A DNA stretch of 5,430 nucleotides from an uncultured Clostridia bacterium (GCA_946620335.1 CAMONF010000027.1:1-5430), one strand, 5' to 3'. Counted from the stretch's first letter, positions 1-5,207 are shown. The notes: generated from the sequence alone by a model not told the origin. Made by a program: numbers and translations.

Positions 1-1
1 A

Positions 2-115
2 CGGCCGACCACGCTGGCGGGGCTCATTTTCATAGAAGGGAGCGGGATCTGGAAGTGCCTCCGGTACGGACGGCATTTCGTCAGGGAGATCCGGGCATAC
101 CTCGAGACGCGCTGA
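2..115 (+). CDS. 3' end of an unidentified protein (partial, starts before the window)
   Basis: An open frame runs in from the left edge and ends at TGA 113-115, giving about 37 C-terminal residues. They begin with a short hydrophobic patch (LAGLIFIEGSGIW) and end in a basic, amphipathic stretch (CLRYGRHFVREIRAYLETR). Nearly all codons end in G or C, as in the recognised genes of the window, and a possible hairpin follows the stop directly; both favour real coding. Of the other plus frames, one is closed by a stop near position 31 and one stays open but reads as an unlikely, charged and proline-rich peptide. I do not recognise the family: the fragment is too short, and a last membrane helix with a cytoplasmic tail or a soluble C-terminal helix are both possible. 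It has the same orientation as the kinase gene at 350, but more than 230 AT-rich bases and a separate promoter lie between them, so they are probably separate units. Confidence 0.6.
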   Translation, partial: RPTTLAGLIFIEGSGIWKCLRYGRHFVREIRAYLETR

Positions 116-116
116 G

Positions 117-147
117 CGGGCAGCGAGCAAGCTCCCTGCTCGGATTT
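117..147 (+). terminator. Possible weak terminator hairpin after the upstream gene
   Basis: Two bases after the stop at 113-115, positions 117-128 can pair with 131-142. The stem is GC-rich with one C-C mismatch (124/135) and one G-U pair (119/140), and the loop is very small. The sequence after the stem is ATTTC, with only three T in a row, so this is a poor intrinsic terminator on its own. Position and orientation fit transcription stopping before the promoter region that follows. Confidence 0.4.
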
Positions 148-236
148 CAAACCTATATGGTGGGTGCTGAATAGTTACAAATAGTCTAAAAACGTTGGTG
201 TTATCGGTGATTATCACAAATAATTGCGAATAATCT

Positions 237-265
237 TTGGATATTTTCGGCATTTGTGCTATACT
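237..265 (+). promoter_or_regulatory. Predicted extended -10 promoter of the cytidylate-kinase-like gene
   Basis: TATACT at 260-265 is preceded one base upstream by TG (257-258), which makes an extended -10 element of the housekeeping sigma factor. A partial -35, TTGGAT, lies at 237-242 with the ideal 17-base spacer. Transcription would begin around 272, leaving a leader of roughly 75-80 bases before the ATG at 350. The surrounding 145-270 stretch is AT-rich while nearly all the rest of the window is GC-rich, as expected of a promoter region. The -35 match is only three of six bases, so the extended -10 probably carries most of the strength. The prediction rests on sequence alone. Confidence 0.6.
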
Positions 266-334
266 ATAAGCTAGAAACGGCCGGTACGGGCAATCGCCGT
301 TACAGCCGCACAGCAGCAACACTGAGAAGCTATG

Positions 335-342
335 AAAGGAGG
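335..342 (+). promoter_or_regulatory. Ribosome binding site that fixes the kinase start at 350
   Basis: AAAGGAGG at 335-342 is a near-perfect Shine-Dalgarno sequence, 7 bases before the ATG at 350. An upstream in-frame ATG at 332-334 abuts this site and would translate through it as MKGGTP, so it is very unlikely to be the start. Confidence 0.9.
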
Positions 343-349
343 AACTCCT

Positions 350-964
350 ATGAAGCTCAAAAAGAAAGTCCTGATTGCCATTGGACGTGAATATGGAAGC
401 GGCGGACATGCCATCGGCGAAGCCCTCGCCAATGACCTCGGCATACCGCTCTTTGACAAGAACATGCTCTCCATGATTGCCAAGAAGCACGGTCTCAACG
501 AGGACCTGCTTAACTCCGAGGACGAGAAGGTCTCCAACCCCTTCTTTGAGCCCTACATCGCTTACGGGATCGAGACGGCCTCCCTCTCCTCCCGCCTCTT
601 CAGCCTCCAGTCCAATATCATCCGCGACGAGGCTGAGAAGAGCTCGGCCATCTTCATCGGCCGCTGCGCCGACGAGGTCCTGAAGGACGATCCGGACCTC
701 ATCAGCATCTTCATCTACGCGCCGAGGAATGACCGCATTCAGCGGATCATGACCGTGGAGGACATTTCCGACTCCCTGGCCGCTGACAAGATCGTACGCC
801 GGATTGAGAAGAGCCGCCGGGCCTACTATCAGTTCTACACAGACCGCAAGTGGGCCAGCCCTGAGGGAAGGGACCTTATGATCAACTCCTCCGCCCTGGG
901 CATCGCGGGAAGCGTCAAGCTGATCGAAGACTTCCTGATCCGGAAGGGGATCCTGGAGCCGTAA
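350..964 (+). CDS. Cytidylate-kinase-like family protein (Cytidylate_kin2 type)
   Basis: A 204-residue soluble P-loop protein without signal peptide or membrane segment. It has the Walker A form typical of this family, GREYGSGG at residues 12-19, then HAIG, a GRCAD motif at 104-108 in the position of the family's conserved GR segment, an arginine-rich lid-like helix (RRIEKSRRAYY, 150-160) and a C-terminal INSSALGI block at 178-185. These are the marks of the Cytidylate_kin2 family, common in Clostridia and often present in several copies. The presumed reaction is phosphate transfer from ATP to a nucleoside monophosphate, but the true substrate of this subgroup is not established as far as I know, and it should not be equated with the essential Cmk. 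It has its own promoter and ribosome binding site, is alone on this strand after the upstream partial gene, and converges on rsmI, ending 64 bases from it. Family assignment is firm; substrate is inference. Confidence 0.9.
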   Translation: MKLKKKVLIAIGREYGSGGHAIGEALANDLGIPLFDKNMLSMIAKKHGLNEDLLNSEDEKVSNPFFEPYIAYGIETASLSSRLFSLQSNIIRDEAEKSSAIFIGRCADEVLKDDPDLISIFIYAPRNDRIQRIMTVEDISDSLAADKIVRRIEKSRRAYYQFYTDRKWASPEGRDLMINSSALGIAGSVKLIEDFLIRKGILEP

Positions 965-974
965 TATATTCCTC

Positions 975-1035
975 AGAATGAGAATCAGGGCCGTTCCTTT
1001 TTTGACAAAAAAGGAACGGCCCTGATTCTCATTCT
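975..1035. terminator. Perfect 29-bp hairpin between convergent genes, probable two-way transcript end
   Basis: Positions 975-1003 and 1007-1035 are exact inverted complements, 29 bases each, around the three-base loop GAC (1004-1006). The arms run AGAATGAGAATC, then GGGCCGTTCC, then six T; pairing stops cleanly at C974/C1036. It lies 10 bases after the kinase stop (962-964) and takes in the stop and final glutamate codon of rsmI (1029-1034). Being symmetrical, it forms on transcripts from either strand, which suits a shared end for the two converging units. It is not a textbook intrinsic terminator: the six T sit inside the stem next to the loop, and no clear T run follows the stem in either direction. 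It may instead mark a processed or protected 3' end. Confidence 0.7.
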
Positions 1036-1874
1036 CCCAGCAGCGCCTGGTAAATCTCCCGCCGGCTGGTGCCGCGGTCGGCGGCGGCGCGGCGCATGGC
1101 CTCCTTGCGGGGCAGCCCCTGCTCCTCGTACATGGCCACATGGTCGGCCACGCTCATATTCTCCCAGGCCGCGGCCTTCTCCTGGGCCAGCTCCTCCCCG
1201 GGCCGGCCGCCCAGGATGAGGACGTACTCGCCTCTGGGCTCGTGGACCTCGGTGTCCCGGAGGCACTCGGCCACGGTCCCCCGGACCACAGTCTCGAACT
1301 TCTTGGTCAGCTCCCGGGTCATGGCCAATGGCCGGTCCGCGCCCACCTGGTCCGCCAGTTCGGCCAGCGTCTTCTTCAGGCGGTGGGGGGCCTCGTAGAT
1401 GACCGCGGTGCGGTCTTCATTTCTCAGCGCGGCCAGCCTCTCCGCCCGTTCCTTCCTGTCGGCGGGCAGAAAGCCCTCGAAGACGAAGCGCCGGGTCGAA
1501 AGGCCCGAGATGGTCAGCGCGGTGATGACGGCGCTGGGCCCGGGCAGGGAGGTCACCGGCACGCCGCTCTCGATGCAGAGCCTGACCAGGTGCTCCCCGG
1601 GGTCGGAAATGGCCGGGGTCCCCGCATCCGTGATCAGCGCGATATTGACGCCCGAAAGGAGCCTGCCCACCAGCTCGGGCGCCTTGTCCTCCTCGTTGAA
1701 CTTGTGATAGCTGGTCAGGGGCGTGTGGATGTCGAAATGGGACAGCAGCACGCCCGAGGTCCTGGTGTCCTCGGCGGCGATCAAATCCGCCTCCCGGAGC
1801 ACCCGAAGGACCCGGAGGGTGATATCCTCCAGGTTGCCGATGGGCGTCGCGCACAGGTATAAGGTTCCACTCAT
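1029..1874 (-). CDS. rsmI: 16S rRNA (cytidine-1402-2'-O)-methyltransferase RsmI
   Basis: RsmI uses S-adenosylmethionine to methylate the 2'-OH of C1402 in the decoding centre of 16S rRNA. The 281-residue product is of usual family length and has the tetrapyrrole-methylase (SPOUT-unrelated, class III) fold motifs in order: TPIGNLED at 10-17, AAEDTRT at 33-39, ITDAGTPAISDPG at 81-93 and LPGPSA at 110-115, followed by the family's YEAPHRL segment and a basic C-terminal helical domain ending in REIYQALLGE. The frame can be extended three codons to a GTG at 1881-1883, but the AAGGCGG ribosome binding site directly abuts that GTG and sits 9 bases before the ATG at 1872-1874, so the ATG is the start. 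It is the last gene of the minus-strand cluster, 15 bases after the trmN6-like stop, and its last codons are part of the 975-1035 hairpin. Bacillus has the same gene (yabC) at the end of the same cluster. Confidence 0.95.
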   Translation of the reverse strand: MSGTLYLCATPIGNLEDITLRVLRVLREADLIAAEDTRTSGVLLSHFDIHTPLTSYHKFNEEDKAPELVGRLLSGVNIALITDAGTPAISDPGEHLVRLCIESGVPVTSLPGPSAVITALTISGLSTRRFVFEGFLPADRKERAERLAALRNEDRTAVIYEAPHRLKKTLAELADQVGADRPLAMTRELTKKFETVVRGTVAECLRDTEVHEPRGEYVLILGGRPGEELAQEKAAAWENMSVADHVAMYEEQGLPRKEAMRRAAADRGTSRREIYQALLGE

Positions 1875-1889
1875 AGTTGTCACCCGCCT

Positions 1890-2618
1890 TCAGATTTTTC
1901 CGTATATTTTCAGCACTTCCTCTGTATATTGCCCGTCCTCGCCGTAGACGATGAGCGGCGGCTCCACCGTGAGATAGGGCCGGCCGCCCTTGACGGCCTC
2001 CACCAGCACCATGGTCGGCGCCTTGCCGGCCTTGGGGCAGACCAGCCGCAGCCGCTTGACCTCGCAGCGGTTGGCCCGCATGGAGACGATGATGTCCGTG
2101 AGGCGGTGGGGCCGGTGAATCATGCCGAACCTGCCGCGCTCCTTGAGCAGGGCCGCCCCCTGGGATATGACATCATCCAAGGTGACCAACACTTCATGTC
2201 TGGCCGCCATCCGCTCAAAGGACTCATTCACCAGCCCCGCGCCGCCCGCCATGTAGGGCGGGTTGCAGGTCACCAGCGAAAAAGAAGCTGCGCCAAACCT
2301 CGCCGCAGCTTCCTTGATATCGCCTTCCGCAATGTCTATGTCATCCTCCAGACCGTTCATGGCCACGCTCTGCCTGGCCAGGGCCGCGGAGGCCGGCTGG
2401 ATCTCCAGCCCGGTAAAATGGGCCCTGATCCCGGCATCCCGCGCCACCCCCTTCATGATGAGGGGGATCACACCGTTGCCGGTACCCAGGTCCATGACCT
2501 GATCGCCCGCCTTCAGCGGGCAGTAGTGGGCCAGCAGGACCGCGTCGATGCCAAAGCAGAAAAGATCGGTGTCCTGACAGATCTCGTAGCCGTTCTCAAG
2601 ACTGTCCACTCTCAGCAT
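1890..2618 (-). CDS. trmN6: TrmN6/YabB-type tRNA1(Val) adenine-37 N6-methyltransferase
   Basis: A 242-residue Rossmann-fold methyltransferase. The SAM-binding motif I is DLGTGNGVIPL (43-53), the acidic loop after strand 2 is GLEIQP (70-75), and the N6-adenine signature NPPY is at 119-122. The N terminus (SLENGYEICQD...FGIDAVLLA) and the C-terminal YTEEVLKIYG are typical of the TrmN6/YabB family, which methylates A37 of tRNA1(Val) in E. coli. The open frame extends 60 residues upstream to 2798, but that part is low-complexity and merely the shadow of the ricT tail; the ATG at 2616-2618 gives the family N terminus. A modest AGAGGA ribosome binding site lies 9 bases before it, inside ricT. The gene overlaps the last 23 bases of ricT, which suggests translational coupling. 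YabB holds the same place in Bacillus. The methyltransferase class is certain; the exact tRNA target is inferred from family. Confidence 0.88.
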   Translation of the reverse strand: MLRVDSLENGYEICQDTDLFCFGIDAVLLAHYCPLKAGDQVMDLGTGNGVIPLIMKGVARDAGIRAHFTGLEIQPASAALARQSVAMNGLEDDIDIAEGDIKEAAARFGAASFSLVTCNPPYMAGGAGLVNESFERMAARHEVLVTLDDVISQGAALLKERGRFGMIHRPHRLTDIIVSMRANRCEVKRLRLVCPKAGKAPTMVLVEAVKGGRPYLTVEPPLIVYGEDGQYTEEVLKIYGKI

Positions 2619-4014
2619 GGCCGGTTTCCTCTTTTTTGCCCTCACCGGAGCGGCGTCTCCGCCGGTCGCCGAACCGTCTTCTGGGCTTGGCGGACTTGGT
2701 CTCCTCGCCCGCGTTCTCGCCGCCTTCCCTGGCAGCCCGCTCGGGCCTTTCCTGGCGCTCGGGCTTTTCCTGGCGCTCAGCCTTTTCAGCCCGCTCACCG
2801 CCGTTGTTCTCCGGTCTGCCCTCCGCGGACTGCTGGCCCTTGGAATGGCTGCGGCGTCTGCGGCGGGAGGACCTCACGGGAGTGTCTGCATTTTCAGTGG
2901 CAGCCCCCTCCTGCTCCTTGGCGGCAGGCTCAGCCTTTGCCTCCTGCTGGCGCTTGGCGTTGTCACGGCGGCGGTTCTCCCTGCGGGAGGTCTTCTCGGC
3001 GGGCGCAGCCTGCTTGGTCTCGACCTCCGCCTCCGCGATGAAGGCGGGCAGCGCGTCGCTGCCGTCCAGGCCGGCCTCCTCCCAGGTGATTTTCTTGGGC
3101 TTGGGGCGCTTAGCCTGCTCCTGAGGCTTGTCACTCTTGTCCTTCCTGCCCTTTTCCTGCTTGGGCTGGTTGCCCTGCTTGGGCCTCTTGGAGTGGGGAA
3201 TGAAGGTGATCTCGGAGATGTGATAATCCTGGAGCTCCTTCTCGTCATCCTCCTCCACGTCCACCACGCAGCGGATCCGCTGGCGCAGAATATCGATGGA
3301 GAGGACTTCGCCGTGGCGGCCGTCCGGGGTAGTCATCTGATCGCCCTTGCTGGGCAGGTTCTTGTTGAGGTATGCGTAGGTATCCGCCTCATTCTTGAGG
3401 CAGCACATGAGCCTGCCGCAGCAGCCCGAGATCTTGGTCGGGTTGAGGGACAGGTTCTGCTCCTTGGCCATCTTGATGGACACCGGGGCGAACTCGCCCA
3501 GGTAGGTGTGGCAGCAGAGAGGACGTCCGCAGATGCCCATGCCGCCCAGGAGCTTGGTCTCGTCGCGCACGCCGATCTGGCGGAGCTCGATCCGGGTCCG
3601 GAAGACGCCGGCCAGGTCCTTGACCAGCTCTCTGAAGTCGATCCTGCCGTCCGCCGTGAAATAAAACAGTATCTTGCTGTTGTCGAAGGTATACTCGGCC
3701 TGGATCAGCTTCATCTCGAGGCCCCGCTCCAGGATTTTCTGCTTGCAGATCCGGTAGGCCTCCTTCTCCTTGATCCGGTTCTCGGCATCCCGGGCCGTGT
3801 CCTCCTCCGTCGCCTTGCGGATCACGTCCTTGAGCGGCTTCTGGGGCACCTTCTCCTCAGGGATCTCCATCGGGGAGAGGACCACGGTGCCGTACTCCAT
3901 GCCGCGGGCAGTCTCCACGATGACCTTGTCGTCATAACGAAGGACCAGGTCTCCCGGTGAAAAATAGTAGACCTTGGTCACATTTCTGAATTTTACACCT
4001 ATAACTCTTGCCAT
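2596..4014 (-). CDS. ricT: RicT (YaaT), PSP1-domain RNase Y regulator with a long charged tail
   Basis: RicT is part of the RicA-RicF-RicT complex, which in Bacillus subtilis carries iron-sulfur clusters and acts with RNase Y in mRNA maturation, affecting sporulation, competence and biofilm. The first 275 or so residues match the full Bacillus protein in extent. The PSP1 core includes ELRQIGVRDETKLLGG (143-158) followed by conserved cysteines in CGRPLCC (162, 167, 168) and GCCGRLMCC (198, 199, 204, 205), the expected cluster ligands. From about residue 277 a further 195 residues follow that are rich in Lys, Arg, Glu and Gln, without cysteine and probably disordered; they include an ITWEEAGLDGSD...LPAFIAEAE island (309-330), two runs of five arginines (384-388 and 451-455) and four degenerate hexapeptide repeats (407-430). 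The start at 4014 has an AGGAG site 6 bases upstream and lies 19 bases after holB. The core assignment is firm; the tail's role is unknown. Confidence 0.93.
   Translation of the reverse strand: MARVIGVKFRNVTKVYYFSPGDLVLRYDDKVIVETARGMEYGTVVLSPMEIPEEKVPQKPLKDVIRKATEEDTARDAENRIKEKEAYRICKQKILERGLEMKLIQAEYTFDNSKILFYFTADGRIDFRELVKDLAGVFRTRIELRQIGVRDETKLLGGMGICGRPLCCHTYLGEFAPVSIKMAKEQNLSLNPTKISGCCGRLMCCLKNEADTYAYLNKNLPSKGDQMTTPDGRHGEVLSIDILRQRIRCVVDVEEDDEKELQDYHISEITFIPHSKRPKQGNQPKQEKGRKDKSDKPQEQAKRPKPKKITWEEAGLDGSDALPAFIAEAEVETKQAAPAEKTSRRENRRRDNAKRQQEAKAEPAAKEQEGAATENADTPVRSSRRRRRSHSKGQQSAEGRPENNGGERAEKAERQEKPERQERPERAAREGGENAGEETKSAKPRRRFGDRRRRRSGEGKKEETGHAESGQS
2725..2796 (-). repeat. Four degenerate 18-bp tandem repeats in the ricT tail
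   Basis: Four successive 18-base units encode the hexads ERAEKA, ERQEKP, ERQERP and ERAARE (RicT residues 407-430). The central two are nearly identical at DNA level: 2742-2759 and 2760-2777 differ at one base (2747 versus 2765). The outer units are diverged. The unit keeps frame, so gain or loss would change tail length without breaking the protein. Confidence 0.75.
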
Positions 4015-4033
4015 ATATTTCTCCTAGCCTAAA

Positions 4034-5035
4034 TCAGCCGATATCGTCCCGCAGGGTCATCATAAGAAGCTCCAGGGCCAGCGAAAAGCTGACGTTGGCG
4101 CGGAGCCTCTCCCGGCACCTGTTCACGGCGTCGATGGCCTCCTTGAGTCCCTCGTAGGAGCTCTCCTCCGCCTCGCGCCGGATCTCGATCAGGTCCTGGC
4201 GGAAGACGATGCCGTCCGGATCCAGGGTCGCCTTGTAGAGCAGAACGTCCTTGAGCCACAGGAGCATGACGTCCAGGAAATCATCGATTCCGTTCTTGTC
4301 CTCCTCCAGCTCGCGGATAAAATTGCCCATCTCATAGACGGCCATATTCCTGGCTGTGCGCACGGCCTGTACTGCCCGCTCAGCCATGAGGGAAAATGAA
4401 GACCCTTCCGCGGCCTGCTTCGCCCTGCCTATATTTCCCTGGGAAAATGCCGCTGCCACTTCCGCGTCGTAGGCGGGAACGCCCAGCTCCCGCATCAGGT
4501 AATCCGTCACCTCGCGCCGGGTCAGGGCGCCGAAGTCCAGACGGATGCAGCGGGAACGAATGGTGGGCAGAAGGCTCTCCGGCCGGCTGGTGAGGAGCAG
4601 GATGACGGTCCTCTCCGCCGGCTCCTCGATGGATTTGAGGGCCGCGTTCTGGGCCTGGGGGTTCATTTTATCCGCCTCATCGATGATGTAGACCTTGTAG
4701 CGGTCCCCGAGGGGCTTCCTGTCCACCGTGCTCACCAGCTGCTCACGGATTTCATCTACCCGGATGACGCCGGGCTTCTCATGGGTCACGCGGATCACAT
4801 CCGGGTGGCTGCCCCTCAAGAATCGGGTGCAGGCCTCGCACCGGCCGCAGGGCTCGATGCCGCCGCGCTCGCAGACCAGGGCCGCCGCGAAGGCGTTGGC
4901 CATCCGCTTCTTGCCCGAGCCTGTCTCCCCGGCGAATATGTAGGCGTGGGAGACCATGCCGCCCTCGATGGCGTGCTGAAGGTGCGCGATGATGTCCTTG
5001 TGGCCGACGATGCCGTTGAATCCGAATTCGTTCAT
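4034..5035 (-). CDS. holB: DNA polymerase III delta-prime subunit (clamp loader)
   Basis: Delta-prime is the stator subunit of the clamp loader that places the beta sliding clamp on primed DNA. The 333-residue product, of usual length for Firmicutes HolB, begins with the family's VGHKDI...H..I segment (10-23). Domain order: AAA+ core with P-loop GETGSGKK (36-43); a zinc-binding module with four cysteines at 55, 63, 66 and 69; Walker B region VYIIDEAD (115-122); the sensor/arginine-finger motif SRC (161-163); then a helical C-terminal domain. The P-loop ends in KK rather than KS or KT, which fits a subunit not expected to hydrolyse ATP. The start at 5035 has an excellent AAAGGAGGA site at 5041-5049. 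ricT follows after 19 bases, the order known from Bacillus. A DnaX (gamma/tau) subunit would share the P-loop and cysteines but is longer and normally has an intact P-loop, so HolB is much more likely. Confidence 0.93.
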   Translation of the reverse strand: MNEFGFNGIVGHKDIIAHLQHAIEGGMVSHAYIFAGETGSGKKRMANAFAAALVCERGGIEPCGRCEACTRFLRGSHPDVIRVTHEKPGVIRVDEIREQLVSTVDRKPLGDRYKVYIIDEADKMNPQAQNAALKSIEEPAERTVILLLTSRPESLLPTIRSRCIRLDFGALTRREVTDYLMRELGVPAYDAEVAAAFSQGNIGRAKQAAEGSSFSLMAERAVQAVRTARNMAVYEMGNFIRELEEDKNGIDDFLDVMLLWLKDVLLYKATLDPDGIVFRQDLIEIRREAEESSYEGLKEAIDAVNRCRERLRANVSFSLALELLMMTLRDDIG

Positions 5036-5040
5036 GCGTA

Positions 5041-5049
5041 TCCTCCTTT
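5041..5049 (-). promoter_or_regulatory. Ribosome binding site of holB
   Basis: Read on the minus strand this is AAAGGAGGA, ending 5 bases before the ATG at 5035, close to the ideal Firmicutes site. A CCUCCC element 12-25 bases further upstream in the RNA (plus positions 5061-5066) could pair with its GGAGG core and mask it. Confidence 0.85.
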
Positions 5050-5100
5050 CGTTTCCTCCCGGGAGGCCGCGTTTCCTCCCTGCCCGTTCCCTGTGTTCCT

Positions 5101-5201
5101 TCCTTCAAAGGCGGGTCCCAGCTGCCCTGCAGACGTGTCCGGGTCTTCCCCGATCACGACCGGCAGCAATCCTTCAAAAACGGATCCCCGCGGTCCTGCA
5201 G
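5101..5201. repeat. Diverged 32-bp direct repeat in the holB leader
   Basis: Positions 5101-5132 and 5170-5201 match at 26 of 32 bases without gaps, sharing TCCTTCAAA at one end and CCTGCAG at the other. The copies are 69 bases apart, a multiple of three. The second copy overlaps the palindrome at 5192-5205. Confidence 0.7.
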
Positions 5202-5207
5202 GACCTT

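Larger units (their letters stand above)
116..349. other. Non-coding AT-rich region upstream of the kinase gene
   Basis: This stretch holds no convincing gene. It contains the possible hairpin at 117-142, the promoter at 237-265, a small perfect palindrome at 207-217 (GTGAT-T-ATCAC) upstream of the -35, and three loosely similar AT-rich words (ACAAATAG at 177, ACAAATAA at 216, GCGAATAATC near 226). In the predicted leader, AACGGC (276-281) can pair with GCCGTT (296-301) across a 14-base loop. The palindrome could be an operator, but nothing shows that a regulator binds it. Confidence 0.6.
5036..5207 (-). other. 172-base leader of holB with repeats and possible RNA structure
   Basis: No convincing gene or promoter is visible in this GC-rich spacer between the partial kinase and holB. 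It contains a diverged 32-base direct repeat (5101-5132 and 5170-5201), a perfect 14-base palindrome just after the kinase stop (5192-5205), an 11-base perfect repeat CGTTTCCTCCC (5050-5060 and 5070-5080), a 12-base palindrome CCTCCCGGGAGG (5055-5066) and the strong holB ribosome binding site at 5041-5049. One minus-strand frame is open across the whole spacer and ends in a TGA overlapping the holB ATG, but it has no ATG and no well-placed ribosome binding site, so it is not called as a gene. Lack of a promoter-like AT-rich stretch suggests holB is read through from upstream. Confidence 0.55.

Noticed and set aside
332..349. Earlier ATG (332) for the cytidylate-kinase-like gene
   Set aside because: It would translate through the Shine-Dalgarno AAAGGAGG at 335-342, which is ideally placed for the ATG at 350.
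1140..1862. 240-residue plus-strand open frame opposite rsmI
   Set aside because: RsmI on the minus strand carries all family motifs; this frame is its GC-driven shadow.
2619..2798. 60-residue N-terminal extension of the trmN6-like protein (start at 2798)
   Set aside because: The extension overlaps ricT in another frame, is low-complexity Arg/Ser/Pro/Ala-rich, and the ATG at 2618 gives the family N terminus.
1929..3041. 370-residue plus-strand open frame opposite the trmN6-like gene and the ricT tail
   Set aside because: It spans two clearly recognised genes on the other strand and its translation is low-complexity His/Arg/Pro-rich text without known motifs.
2640..3200. Possible foreign DNA or a mobile insertion causing the odd composition of the ricT tail
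   Set aside because: The stretch is in frame with ricT, has no terminal repeats, target duplications or transposase, and the composition is explained by Lys/Arg/Glu codons.
2617..3960. 447-residue plus-strand open frame opposite ricT
   Set aside because: It is antisense to ricT, very rich in Leu, Ala and Gly, has no family motifs, and arises because the complementary frame of GC-rich charged codons lacks stops.
4779..5108. 109-residue minus-strand open frame overlapping the start of holB
   Set aside because: It lies largely inside holB in another frame, reads as Arg/Gly/Pro-rich text, and lacks a ribosome binding site and motifs.
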